A DNA stretch of 64,000 nucleotides from Pseudomonadota bacterium (lineage in GTDB: Bacteria; Pseudomonadota; Gammaproteobacteria; Burkholderiales; Burkholderiaceae_B): contig JAEXRL010000028.1 in the NCBI GenBank assembly GCA_023440825.1, positions 62,001 through 126,000 on the forward strand. Direction: 5' to 3'. This document shows, piece by piece, positions 35,209 to 44,365 of the stretch. A model generated the notes under the pieces. That model did not search any database, was not told where the DNA came from, and saw nothing but the letters and a program-made list of their open reading frames with translations. The translations under genes and the position numbers were made by a program. How positions within the stretch are numbered: position 1 is the stretch's first letter; each line of letters opens with the position of its first letter.

Positions 35209-37457
35209 TGTATACCGTTAGTGTACGGGGCTTATGTGATTTTGCAGCACGCAGTGGCGATCTGGACTTGCGCTTTACGCCTGTACCCAGTGCTCAAGAG
35301 GGCATTGCGGGCCATGCCTCAGTCTACAGCCTTCGTCCAGAGCACTATCAGCGCGAGCGTACCTTGTCTATGCATTGGCAAGGGCTAGATGTCAAAGGGC
35401 GAGCTGATGGCTATGACCCCGAAAAGCATTGTTTGGAAGAAATTAAAACCTATCGGGGGCATTTGCGTCATGTACCCGCTAATCAGATTGCATTGCATTG
35501 GGCTCAGTTAAAACTATACGGCGCCATGCTGTGCGAAGAGCAAAATCACGAAACGGTGGATTTGGCTCTGGTTTACTACCACGTAGACCAACACAAAGAA
35601 ACACGAAATCAGAAAACGTATAGCCGTCAGGAACTTAAGCTTCATTTCGAACAACTGGCGGGGCGATTTTTAATCTGGGCACGCCAAGAGCTCGAGCATG
35701 AGCACGATATACGGCTGGCTAGTGCAGACTTGCAGTTCCCTTATCCCGACTTTCGGCCTGGTCAGCGTGACTTTGCCGTGCAGACATTTCGTAGCTTACG
35801 GGATGCGCGATCAAGCTTGGCGCAAGCACCTACAGGTATAGGTAAAACACTGGCCGTCTTGTTTCCGGCCTTGAAGGCCGTACAAGCGGCTGATTTGCAC
35901 AAAGTATTTTATTTAACAGCGAAGAACTCCGGTCGCCAAACAGCCATGGATACCATGGATCGCTTGTGCCAAGACGCGCAACAAAATTGGCGTGTGCTCG
36001 AATTGTTGGCGCGCGATAAATCGTGTCAGCATCCTGATAAAGCCTGCCATGGAGAGTCCTGCCCTTTGGCGCGTGGTTTTTACGACCGTTTGCCTCAGGC
36101 ACGCCAGCAGGCGGTTAAACATCAGTTACTGAATGAGCAGCAGGTAAGGCAAATAGCGCGTGAGCATGAGATCTGTCCTTATTATTTACAGCAAGAGCTC
36201 ATGCGCTGGTCCGATGTAATTGTGGGTGATTACAACCATTACTTCGATGCGACCGCTACGCTGCATACCCAAACCATAGATCAAGAGTGGCGTGTTGCGG
36301 TTGTCGTGGACGAGGCTCACAACCTGCTAGACAGAGCGCGTTCCATGTATAGCGCAAGCTTATCCGAAGCAACGCTGGTCGCCGCCCGCAAGCAGGCTCC
36401 CAGTGCCTTAAAGCGCAGTCTTTCGCAGTTACGACGCGCCATGCAAGATGCCTTGGCCAATTACGAGTCAGGTACGCATTATGTGCAGCAAATGGATGAT
36501 GAATTACGCCAGATCAGTCAGCACACAGCAGCCCGTCTAGCCTCGTATGTGGCTGAACACGCGCTACCTAATAGCCATCCCTTACTGACGTTTTACTTTG
36601 ACCTGCTATTTTTTGCCTATTTAGCAGAACACTTTGCCGATCACTCCTTGCTCGAGTATGTGCAAAGTGATCAATCCGTACAGATCACCATTCGGAATGT
36701 GATTCCAGCGCCATTTCTAGCGCCTCGTTATGGTGATGCACACGGTTGTGTCTTATTTTCTGCCACCTTAAACCCGGCGGACTTCTATCTGAACGTGCTG
36801 GGTCTGCCGCAGTCCTGTGTGCTGAGCGATATTGCTTCCCCGTTTAAATCTGAACAGTTGCAGGTTTATGTGCAGTCCGTCTCGACACGCTATGCCGACA
36901 GACAGCATAGTTTGGACAGTATTTGCCGGCTTGTGGTTGAGCATTATCAGGGCAAGCCTGGGAACTATCTTTTATTTGCCAGTAGTTTTGAGTACCTGCA
37001 GCAGATCGAGCAAGGCTTGCGGCAAGCATGCCCGGATTTGCCACTTTGGGTGCAGTCTGTGGGTATGGGTAGCCATGCACGACAAGATTTTTTAGATCGT
37101 TTTTCCGAGGACGGTACAGGGATAGGTTTGGCCGTACTGGGTGGCGTGTTTTCTGAAGGCGTAGACTTGCCTGGAAAACGTTTGGTGGGTGCTTTTGTGG
37201 CAAGTTTAGGTTTGCCGCAGTACAACGCCTGGAATGAATCGGTACGTGAACGCATGGCCACAGTATTTGGTACAGACCAAGCCTATAACTATACTTATCT
37301 GTACCCGGGCTTACGCAAGGTAGTTCAAGCAGCAGGTCGAGTGATACGCAGCCAGACCGACCAGGGAGCGATTTTTTTACTGGATGAGCGCTATATGCAA
37401 GCCAGAGTCACCAGGCTCTTACCGACCTGGTGGCCTTTGGCAAAGCGTATACGCTAG
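35208..37457 (+). CDS. RecB-like nuclease fused to XPD/DinG-like Fe-S helicase
   Basis: 749 residues. Residues about 50-110 show a RecB/Cas4-type nuclease pattern: Asp67 in GRADGYD, Glu88-x-Lys90 in EEIKTYRG, Gln100 and Tyr104 in AQLKLYG. The helicase part has Walker A APTGIGKT (207-214), four Cys for a [4Fe-4S] cluster at 273, 280, 285 and 323, DEAH at 368-371 and C-terminal QAAGRVIRS motif VI. It belongs to the DinG/XPD family that unwinds 5' to 3'. ATG 35208 is used; a seven-residue upstream extension lies in the nuclease gene. Partner of the FAN1-like protein. Confidence 0.9.
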   Translation: MYTVSVRGLCDFAARSGDLDLRFTPVPSAQEGIAGHASVYSLRPEHYQRERTLSMHWQGLDVKGRADGYDPEKHCLEEIKTYRGHLRHVPANQIALHWAQLKLYGAMLCEEQNHETVDLALVYYHVDQHKETRNQKTYSRQELKLHFEQLAGRFLIWARQELEHEHDIRLASADLQFPYPDFRPGQRDFAVQTFRSLRDARSSLAQAPTGIGKTLAVLFPALKAVQAADLHKVFYLTAKNSGRQTAMDTMDRLCQDAQQNWRVLELLARDKSCQHPDKACHGESCPLARGFYDRLPQARQQAVKHQLLNEQQVRQIAREHEICPYYLQQELMRWSDVIVGDYNHYFDATATLHTQTIDQEWRVAVVVDEAHNLLDRARSMYSASLSEATLVAARKQAPSALKRSLSQLRRAMQDALANYESGTHYVQQMDDELRQISQHTAARLASYVAEHALPNSHPLLTFYFDLLFFAYLAEHFADHSLLEYVQSDQSVQITIRNVIPAPFLAPRYGDAHGCVLFSATLNPADFYLNVLGLPQSCVLSDIASPFKSEQLQVYVQSVSTRYADRQHSLDSICRLVVEHYQGKPGNYLLFASSFEYLQQIEQGLRQACPDLPLWVQSVGMGSHARQDFLDRFSEDGTGIGLAVLGGVFSEGVDLPGKRLVGAFVASLGLPQYNAWNESVRERMATVFGTDQAYNYTYLYPGLRKVVQAAGRVIRSQTDQGAIFLLDERYMQARVTRLLPTWWPLAKRIR

Positions 37458-37463
37458 ACATAC

Positions 37464-38360
37464 TTAGGGGCGCTTGCCACCAAATATGATGTCGTTACTG
37501 TCGTGTGCAACGCGTCCTACCAGTTCCTGTGCTTGCTCACCGTAAAATAATAATTCGTAATAACGGCTTTTGTCCTCAACTCCGCCAATTTCTACTTTAC
37601 CTTGGCTAATACCCAAGCCTTGGTAAGCACCGTTTCCAATTACGGCATTACTAACAATATTTTGTTCGCCAGGGTTAGGGCCTTTAAGCTCAATGAGTCC
37701 TAAGCTGGCTATGTTAATTTGACCTTCACCGCTGAGATCGCGAAAGTTCGCGGAAAAATTCAGTGTGCCGACTTCATCTTTGTAAAAAGCGCTACCTGTG
37801 TAAGTAATGGTGCTTGCAGCCAGATCAGGCACTTTAACCGTGGCCTCACCTAAAATTTGCGTAAGATGCGTGGAGTTTTTATCAAAGTTTTGTTTGAATC
37901 GGCCTTCGACTTTATCAATATGGCTAAAAATAATACTGGAGTGGGCTTGTTTATAGATTTCCAGTGTGCCTGTTATCTGGTCCTGCTCGAGTTCACCCTG
38001 TACATGCAGCGCGGCGATCGATTTGTGATCTCTCTCTTTAACTTGCTGCTCGATGGGAAGTTTCGTGGACGGCAGGTGAGAGACCAGCGTACTGCTAACG
38101 GTGTCTCCGAACTGCAGTAGCAAAATGTCGTTGATGAGCGCATTGCTGTCGTCTAGGCTGACGGTATCTTTTTCGAACGATAAAATTTCATCGCCATCGT
38201 AGCCGATAGTGGGGCGTTTTGGGTCTTTACCAGTTGGGGAGCTTGGGTCGGAAGGAGCAACGTTAATAGAGCCCGAATTACCGCCTGAAGAGCTACCGCA
38301 AGCAACTAGGCTTGCGCAGGCAAGAGCGATGAATACAAGGCGAATTGAGCTGTTAAGCAT
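37464..38360 (-). CDS. TbpB-barrel-like surface lipoprotein (copy 1)
   Basis: 298 residues. Signal peptide ends in lipobox SLVACGSSSGG, then a low-complexity Ser/Gly/Pro linker. The C-terminal half has the pattern of a TbpB/factor-H-binding-type beta-barrel: FSANFRDLSGEGQINI, NGAYQGLGIS, ELLFYGEQAQELVGRV and the end IIFGGKRP. It is a paralogue of the next lipoprotein gene (38619-39422). Such lipoproteins are often surface-exported by Slam, but no Slam gene is seen here. Ligand unknown. Confidence 0.7.
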   Translation of the reverse strand: MLNSSIRLVFIALACASLVACGSSSGGNSGSINVAPSDPSSPTGKDPKRPTIGYDGDEILSFEKDTVSLDDSNALINDILLLQFGDTVSSTLVSHLPSTKLPIEQQVKERDHKSIAALHVQGELEQDQITGTLEIYKQAHSSIIFSHIDKVEGRFKQNFDKNSTHLTQILGEATVKVPDLAASTITYTGSAFYKDEVGTLNFSANFRDLSGEGQINIASLGLIELKGPNPGEQNIVSNAVIGNGAYQGLGISQGKVEIGGVEDKSRYYELLFYGEQAQELVGRVAHDSNDIIFGGKRP

Positions 38361-38565
38361 GGTGTAGTCCTACTGCGGATCAAGGCAGGTAATAGCAGTG
38401 TGTGCTGCCCAGTTTTATGTGAAGGCTTCGAGGCGTAACTAAAGGCATCGAGTTATAGCTTAAGCATAACCTAGAAAACAGGGTGTTGGGGCGGCAGTTA
38501 TGAATAATTAAATATTATAGCTATATAAATTATCAAAGTAGTATGTTTTGTTTTTTATTAAAAAT

Positions 38566-38602
38566 AAAAAGCGCAGCTCCTATATGGGGCTGCGCTTTTT
38601 TT
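38566..38602 (-). terminator. intrinsic terminator after lipoprotein copy 2
   Basis: AAAAAGCGCAGC pairs with GCTGCGCTTTTT around a short loop. It lies just past the stop of 38619-39422 and has A- and T-tracts on both sides, so it can work in either direction. Confidence 0.8.
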
Positions 38603-38618
38603 GAAAGCGGATTATGTG

Positions 38619-39422
38619 TTAACGCTTTCCGCCAAATAGTAGATCGCCAGGGTTATATTCGCCATCCGTATATTTATGTATAACACCTACAATTTCTTCT
38701 GCGTTGGGGCCCATAAGCAGTAGGTCGTAGTTAAACTCGCGTGCATTGGCACGCGTGCTGGCAGTGCCACCTTTTGCACCAATGCCAGAACGATTCCCTA
38801 AGGAAACTTGGTTGGAAAGATTGACTTCGTTAAGAGTAATCGTGGTGTCACTGATTTCTGTAATAGTTCCGTGTCCGACTTTTTTATTGAAGTCTATATT
38901 GTAATTAAAGAGTCCATTCTGGTCTGCAAAGGCAGCCAGGCCAGTGTAGTTCACCGAGCCTAGGGTGGAGGGGAGCTGGCTGGTTGTTTCACCCAAAATG
39001 GTCAGCAGATGCAAGGTGTTTCCCGCATCACTAAATATATGGCTATGCTCAGTGTCAACCCCGCGTATGTGTGCGGTGCTTATGGCTGAATGCTCCATTT
39101 GGTATAGACCTACGGTTCCCGTAGCCATCTTTAGCCCGCTTTGAGTAACGATGTCGATAGTGCCTAAATCGCGAGAGAAGTGGTTCTTAACGCTTTTTGT
39201 ACTCGTGTCCTCGGTAATGCTGGCGTGTAGGTTTGAGTCTGCGCTATTTACCTGTTTATTCACGTAGCGGCTAACCTCATCCCATGAAAAGCTGTCTAAG
39301 ACAGTAGGTGCTGGGGGACTGGTGTCATAGGCACTGACTTTGCTACCGCCGCTCGCACTACAGCCAGCTAGGCCAATCAACGCAATAGCAATAAGGGCTG
39401 TTTTCAGGCTTGTGTTTTTCAT
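38619..39422 (-). CDS. TbpB-barrel-like surface lipoprotein (copy 2)
   Basis: 267 residues with signal peptide and lipobox IGLAGCSASGG. The layout equals copy 1: linker, a middle region with QMEHSAISTAHIRGVDTEHS, VNYTGLAAFADQNG and the end LLLMGPNAEEIVGVIH then LLFGGKR. In copy 1 the corresponding stretch is KQAHSSIIFSHIDKVEG. The shared order and ends indicate an old tandem duplication. Surface-exposed role is inferred from the barrel signature. The upstream DNA is very T-rich. Confidence 0.7.
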   Translation of the reverse strand: MKNTSLKTALIAIALIGLAGCSASGGSKVSAYDTSPPAPTVLDSFSWDEVSRYVNKQVNSADSNLHASITEDTSTKSVKNHFSRDLGTIDIVTQSGLKMATGTVGLYQMEHSAISTAHIRGVDTEHSHIFSDAGNTLHLLTILGETTSQLPSTLGSVNYTGLAAFADQNGLFNYNIDFNKKVGHGTITEISDTTITLNEVNLSNQVSLGNRSGIGAKGGTASTRANAREFNYDLLLMGPNAEEIVGVIHKYTDGEYNPGDLLFGGKR

Positions 39423-39930
39423 GTGTAGATTATCCAGAAATAAATAAATAGTTTTTGGGTCGTCGATTTATTCGAAATGGTAGTGTTCTGGATTTTTAGT
39501 GTCAATGCTGTGTTTTTTGTTAATTGTTTTTAATGCTTAATTTGTTTAAGTTGTGTGTTTTTACTCTTCTTCATTAAATTTTTTTATTTGTTTTTTTGTG
39601 TTTTGTTTGGTTTTTGTTTTTATTTCCTTTTTTTATTTTGTTTTTTTGTGTTTTTGTTGTTTTGTTTCTAAATATATTTAGGCCGTAAGTGTTGAGTTTT
39701 TTTATATTTTTTCATCTTTTTGGTTGTGGTGTTGAATTTTATTTTTTTTAATATTAAAAATGCACGGGTTTATTTGTGACGAGAAACCCAGAGTTTGTTG
39801 CATATATGCAGCGCCACGGATTTAGTTTTGACGCACGCACAGTACAGCCTGGCGGTTGTAATCTGCCAAATTAACTATTTAGTAAAGGGAAGGGCTCTGC
39901 CCAGAGTCGGGCAGAGCGTAGCGCGGGCGC
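39423..39930. other. gene-free stretch with extreme T-rich low-complexity block
   Basis: From about 39470 to 39760 the plus strand is dominated by T with runs of T and TG/TTTG, unlike anything else in the window. No coding frame is present. It lies upstream of the copy 2 lipoprotein (minus strand), so that strand is A-rich over its promoter region. The segment 39770-39893 looks ordinary. Confidence 0.7.
39894..39917 (-). terminator. hairpin after dadA-like gene
   Basis: GCTCTGCCC / GGGCAGAGC, a perfect 9-bp stem with a six-base loop, lies just past the dadA-like stop. On the minus strand it is followed by only a broken T-run, so termination may be weak. Confidence 0.55.
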
Positions 39931-41166
39931 TTAGACGGTTTGCGAGTCCAGAATCAGGTGTGTAAGCATTTGGGCAGTGGCTGCAGAAAGCGTCCAGCCT
40001 AAGTGTCCGTGGCCGGTATTGTAGTAAACACCTGGGCGGCTGCCTTTTTGTACGCGGGGCATCATGTCGGGCATCATGGGGCGCAGACCGGCCCAGGGTA
40101 CCACACGGTCTGTGGCGGCCGCATGAAAATTGCGTCGTGTCCAATCCGTTAATGGTTGTATGCGATCAGCTCGTATGTCGCGATTAGCGCCATTGTATTC
40201 AGCTGTTCCCGCCACACGCAGTCGATCACGACCCAGTCGGCTGGTGACAATTTTTGCTTCCTCATCAAGCAGACTGACTGTGGGCGCTGCTTGCTGGCTT
40301 TGCTCGCTGTCTAAATACACCGAAATTGAGTAGCCTTTAACAGGATATATATTGATACGGTCACCCAGCATATGAGCAAGCTGGCGACTACCCACACCCG
40401 CGCAGACGACGATGGCGTCGGCCTCAAGCTGGTGCGAGGTGATAAGGCCGTTTTCCTCACTTTGCAGGAGCAAGCTGTGCCCCTGCGACCGTGTCGTAAT
40501 GCTTTCGACGGTACTGTCTTGTAAAAACTTAACGCCGCGACGCTTGCAGGCCTCAGCCAGCCCGCGTGTATATTTGTGTATATCACCCGTAGCGTCGGAC
40601 GGGGTGTAGAAACCACCGTAATACGTGCCTTGTAGCGTAGGCTCTATTTTATGTATATCGGCATTATCAACAGTTTCTCTATCCAGCCCGCCTTTCTTGA
40701 GCAGTTCACTGACTTTTTTCCCAGACTCAAAGCCCGCAGGGGTGTGATAAATATGCAAGATGCCGCAGCGCTCTAGGTCGAAATCGATCTGCTCGTCTTC
40801 AGCCCATTGAAACAGGTGCTCGCGTGCCGCGATGGCCAGTTTTACTGTATTGATGGTGTTTGTTTCGTAACCTGCTATGGCTTTGACAAACTCGGCCATC
40901 CAGGAGTATTTATGCCAACTGGGTTTGGGGTTAAAAAGCAGGGGCGCATCTTTGCGCAGCATCCACTTAAAGCCTTTTAATATGGTGCCTCGGTTATTCC
41001 AAACTTCAGCATTACATGCCGATAGCTGGCCGCCGTTGGCAAACGACGTATCCATGGCAGGGTAGCGGAATTTATCAATAACAGTCACCTCATAGCCCTG
41101 CAAGCTAAGGGCGTAGGCGGAGGTCACGCCGGTAATACCGGCGCCAATGACAGCGATATGAGTCAT
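39931..41166 (-). CDS. dadA: DadA-like D-amino acid/glycine dehydrogenase (FAD)
   Basis: 411 residues, the DadA length. The FAD-binding N-terminus is IAVIGAGITGVTSAYAL; FANGGQLSACNAEVWN, GGFYTPSDATGD and the C-terminal TGHGHLGWTLSAATAQML match the DadA family of membrane-associated dehydrogenases that deaminate D-amino acids and pass electrons to quinone. A tandem glycine riboswitch precedes the gene, so glycine may be the inducer or substrate. AGGA lies upstream of the ATG. Confidence 0.92.
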   Translation of the reverse strand: MTHIAVIGAGITGVTSAYALSLQGYEVTVIDKFRYPAMDTSFANGGQLSACNAEVWNNRGTILKGFKWMLRKDAPLLFNPKPSWHKYSWMAEFVKAIAGYETNTINTVKLAIAAREHLFQWAEDEQIDFDLERCGILHIYHTPAGFESGKKVSELLKKGGLDRETVDNADIHKIEPTLQGTYYGGFYTPSDATGDIHKYTRGLAEACKRRGVKFLQDSTVESITTRSQGHSLLLQSEENGLITSHQLEADAIVVCAGVGSRQLAHMLGDRINIYPVKGYSISVYLDSEQSQQAAPTVSLLDEEAKIVTSRLGRDRLRVAGTAEYNGANRDIRADRIQPLTDWTRRNFHAAATDRVVPWAGLRPMMPDMMPRVQKGSRPGVYYNTGHGHLGWTLSAATAQMLTHLILDSQTV

Positions 41167-41199
41167 AGAGGTCCTGAATAAGAGTGATTGCCGTCGGTT

Positions 41200-41385
41200 G
41201 ACGACAATACCCCATCTGTCCTTGGACCTGAGAGTTTATCCACGCTGCTTTAAGCAGGGGGCCCCTTCGGTGGGTGCAGTGCACCACTCTCCAGATTGTC
41301 TGGGTCTGGGCGATCCTTTTGCCTGAGAGTTTCCGGGGTGGTTGCTCCGTCGGCGTTCGAAGGCGTCGAATCTCTTTCGCCCAAC
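41200..41385 (-). ncRNA. tandem glycine riboswitch upstream of dadA-like gene
   Basis: On the minus strand two aptamers follow each other. The first (about 41385-41305) has GAAAGAG, then GGAAACTCTCAGGCAAAAGG and a closing TCGCCC that pairs with GGGCGA. The second (about 41297-41203) has GGAGAGTG, ACCCACCGAAGG and AAACTCTCAGGTCCAAGGAC, closed by GACAAT/ATTGTC. These are the conserved cores of the glycine riboswitch, in the usual two-aptamer form with a short linker. It ends about 35 bases before the dadA-like start. No clear terminator hairpin is visible, so control may be translational. Confidence 0.92.
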
Positions 41386-41454
41386 CATTGCTTGACGGTC
41401 TCTACCATACCGAAAATAGGTAGAAACCGCAATGCAGACTAACCCTTGTGCGCG

Positions 41455-42525
41455 TTATGAAGCATAGATCCACGTGTTTTCTGCGGGCATGTGCAGGTGG
41501 TAGTTGCCCTGTTGCAAAGGGCTGTTTCCAAAGGCACGCAGACTATTGCTCTGTTCATCGTTAGTGCGAAATACATGTTCCCAGCGGTCGCCCAAATACA
41601 TGCTGGTGAGCAAGGGCAGGGTGATGTGGTGCTCGCCTGGTTCAGATGCCAGTTGTACTTGCTCGACTCGTACTATAGCAGTGGCTGCTTGTCCAACTTG
41701 CAGGCTGTGCTCGCTATGTCCCCATAAGGTCCAGCCTTCGCCCTGTAACTGCATCCGCTTACCCTCGATTTGAGTAATTCGTCCGTTTAGGCGGTTATTA
41801 CTGCCCATGAACTCGGCCGTGTACAGCGAGCGTGGACGACTGTAAATGTCTTGAGGGGTACCTTCCTGTTCTATGCTGCCGCCATTGAGCAGCAGTATAC
41901 GATCAGAGATGGCCATGGCTTCGCTTTGGTCATGGGTCACCATCAAAGCAGATAATCCTAGGCTGACGATCAGCTCGCGTAAAAATACGCGTGCCTCTTC
42001 CCGCAGTTTCGCATCCAGATTAGATAAGGGCTCGTCCAGCAAAATGACGGGTGGGTTATACACGAGGGCCCGTGCTATGGCTACCCGTTGCTGTTGCCCA
42101 CCCGATAACTGGCTAGGATAACGTTCGCCCAGGCCTTTGAGGCCAAGCTGATCCAGTATGGCTTGTACCTTCTCCTGAATCACGGCTTTGGGTTCTTTAC
42201 GCAGCGTTAAGGGATAGGCCACGTTTTCCGCCACCCGCATATGTGGCCAAAGTGCGTACGATTGAAAGACTAGTCCCAAGTTTCGTTGCTCGGCGGCTAA
42301 CTCAAAGTTTTTGTTGGAGTCGTAGAGCACTTGGTCGCCAATAGTAATGCGACCCTGGCTGGGCTGCTCCAGTCCGGCCACTGCACGTAGTAAGGTGGTT
42401 TTGCCACTGCCTGAAGCGCCTAACAGAGAAACCACTTCGCCTTTTTCCAGGGACATGGACACCCCTTTTAGTACGGGGTTTTTGTCGTAGGCCAGATGTA
42501 TGTTTTCAACAGTGAGTTCTCTCAT
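41455..42525 (-). CDS. FbpC/PotA-type ABC transporter ATP-binding protein
   Basis: 356 residues. Walker A GASGSGKTT, Q-loop FQSYALWPHMRVAENVAYPL, signature LSGGQQQRVAIARAL, Walker B VILLDEPLSNLD and a C-terminal TOBE-like domain. This group drives uptake of ferric iron, polyamines, aminoethylphosphonate or sugar phosphates. Its start overlaps the permease stop by four bases; last gene of the leftward cluster 48762-41455. Confidence 0.93.
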   Translation of the reverse strand: MRELTVENIHLAYDKNPVLKGVSMSLEKGEVVSLLGASGSGKTTLLRAVAGLEQPSQGRITIGDQVLYDSNKNFELAAEQRNLGLVFQSYALWPHMRVAENVAYPLTLRKEPKAVIQEKVQAILDQLGLKGLGERYPSQLSGGQQQRVAIARALVYNPPVILLDEPLSNLDAKLREEARVFLRELIVSLGLSALMVTHDQSEAMAISDRILLLNGGSIEQEGTPQDIYSRPRSLYTAEFMGSNNRLNGRITQIEGKRMQLQGEGWTLWGHSEHSLQVGQAATAIVRVEQVQLASEPGEHHITLPLLTSMYLGDRWEHVFRTNDEQSNSLRAFGNSPLQQGNYHLHMPAENTWIYAS

Positions 42526-44288
42526 CGTAATTTTACTCCGAAGCGTAACGCTATACCCAGTCCGATGACGACCAGGACGATATTAATAAAGGACAGCGCG
42601 GCAACTGTATCAATGGCACCTGTTGCCCACAGGGACACCAGCATGGAGCCAATGGTTTCGGTGCCAGGTGACAGCAGATAAACCCCGGTTGAGTACTCGC
42701 GCTCAAAAATCAGAAACATGAGCAGCCAAGAGCCAATCAGGCCATATTTAGCCAAGGGTACGGTAACGTGGCGGGTGACTTGAGCTTGGCTGGCCCCCGT
42801 GCTGCGCGCGGCCTCTTCCAGCTCAGGCCCCACTTGCAGCAAGGTAGAGGAAATTAAGCGTAAACCGTAAGCCATCCACACGACGCTGTAGGCCAGCCAC
42901 ACACTGAAGATAGTGCTACGCAGGCTGCGTAAGGGTTCAATAATCAGGCCACGCAAGCCCTCCGAAAAGGGGAGTACCGAGAGCCAGCCGTTTTCTAGGG
43001 ATTGATCCAGCCACATGGGGGTAAACAGGAACACCCATAAGAAGGCGAGACCAGCCAGTAAGCCTGGTACGGCACGCGGCACTAAAACACTGTAGTCTAA
43101 AAAGCGCGTGACAGAGTCGGGCTTGCGGTGCATGGCCAAGCCTATGGCTGTGTAGCATATAACCGCTAAGGCTCCTCCGAACACACCAATCGCAACGGAG
43201 TTAACAATGGCGCGAAGCAGGTTTGGGCGAGCCCAAATTTGTGTGAATGCCTCAATGGTCAAGACATCCATTAACTGCACACCGACTCCCCAGTTGGAGA
43301 CGAAAGCGCGCAATACTATCCCTACAATGGGCAGCACTATCGTAAAAATTAGCCAAATGGCCACGATCGCTGCGGCTACATTTCGCCAGCGCCCTAAGGG
43401 CAGGCTGCGCGCCTGACTGGCTTTGCCTTTGACGGTCACAAATCGATTGGCGCTACGCATCAATCGGCGCTGGAGCATCACCAAAGGGATGGTCATGGCG
43501 ATCAATACTACGGCGACGGCGGCCATCAAGTGATACGAGGGAATACCCAGTATATTAGTCAGCTTGTACAAATAGGTGGCTAAGACCAGGTGACCTTCTG
43601 GGTCGCCCAGTACAAGCACTAGTCCAAAGACCTCCAATCCCAAGAAAAACAGTAGTACGGTCGCGTATAAAATGGCGGGGCGTACCATGGGCAGGCTGAC
43701 CGAGCGCATGACCTGCCAGGGGCTGGCTCCTGCTGTACGGGCGGCCTCTTCTACATCCGAACCCATGCTGCGCAGGGCGGCGGAGATATACAGGTAGGCA
43801 TGAGGGACGTGTGTTAAGCCGGCAATAATAACGATGCTGGTGTAGGAATAGATGTTCCAAGGCACAAAGCCGAACAGTTCGGTCATCCACACCGACACAA
43901 AGCCAACGGGCCCTACCGAAACAATATAGCCAAATCCCAGCACCATGGGTGACACAAAAATAGGCACAAGAATGAGTGGCTCAATCCATGTGCGGCCGGG
44001 CAGGTCGGTACGCACCATCAGAAAAGCCAGCACGCCGCCTAAAGGGATAGCAATTGCGGACAGGCCAAAGGCCATGATGAAGCCATTGCGCAGAGCCTGG
44101 TAAAAATCAGGATCATCAAAGATGAACTCGAACGCTTCCAGGCTGAAGTATTTACTGGGCTCAAAAAAAGGAGCGGATAAAAAAGCCTGGATAACAATCA
44201 GGCTAAGCGGTACATAAATCGCCAAGGCGGTCAGACTGACCACCACGTAGCGAGGCAGGGCTTGCCACCTTGCTCGTAATGCTTGCAT
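42522..44288 (-). CDS. double-domain ABC transporter permease (FbpB/ThiP type)
   Basis: 588 residues with two tandem binding-protein-dependent permease domains, each with an EAA loop: EEAARTAGASPWQVMRSVSLP in the first half and EEAARSTGASQAQVTRHVTVP in the second (quoted as conserved cores). About twelve membrane segments. The fused arrangement is typical of the ferric/thiamine/phosphonate importer group. Works with the receptor 44366-45451 and ATPase 41455-42525. Confidence 0.92.
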   Translation of the reverse strand: MQALRARWQALPRYVVVSLTALAIYVPLSLIVIQAFLSAPFFEPSKYFSLEAFEFIFDDPDFYQALRNGFIMAFGLSAIAIPLGGVLAFLMVRTDLPGRTWIEPLILVPIFVSPMVLGFGYIVSVGPVGFVSVWMTELFGFVPWNIYSYTSIVIIAGLTHVPHAYLYISAALRSMGSDVEEAARTAGASPWQVMRSVSLPMVRPAILYATVLLFFLGLEVFGLVLVLGDPEGHLVLATYLYKLTNILGIPSYHLMAAVAVVLIAMTIPLVMLQRRLMRSANRFVTVKGKASQARSLPLGRWRNVAAAIVAIWLIFTIVLPIVGIVLRAFVSNWGVGVQLMDVLTIEAFTQIWARPNLLRAIVNSVAIGVFGGALAVICYTAIGLAMHRKPDSVTRFLDYSVLVPRAVPGLLAGLAFLWVFLFTPMWLDQSLENGWLSVLPFSEGLRGLIIEPLRSLRSTIFSVWLAYSVVWMAYGLRLISSTLLQVGPELEEAARSTGASQAQVTRHVTVPLAKYGLIGSWLLMFLIFEREYSTGVYLLSPGTETIGSMLVSLWATGAIDTVAALSFINIVLVVIGLGIALRFGVKLR

Positions 44289-44365
44289 GGTATGAGGTCC
44301 TGAGAGGAAAGATAGGGTCAGATCAGCGTGGCTGATCTGACCTGTTTAAGCGGTCATCAAACGAC

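Noticed and set aside
39470..39760. T-rich block as replication origin
   Set aside because: No clustered DnaA boxes or iterons and no origin-linked genes nearby.
41105..41432. Two short minus-strand frames of 60 codons between dadA-like and ABC genes
   Set aside because: They lie in the tandem glycine riboswitch and its edge; the RNA structure explains the sequence.
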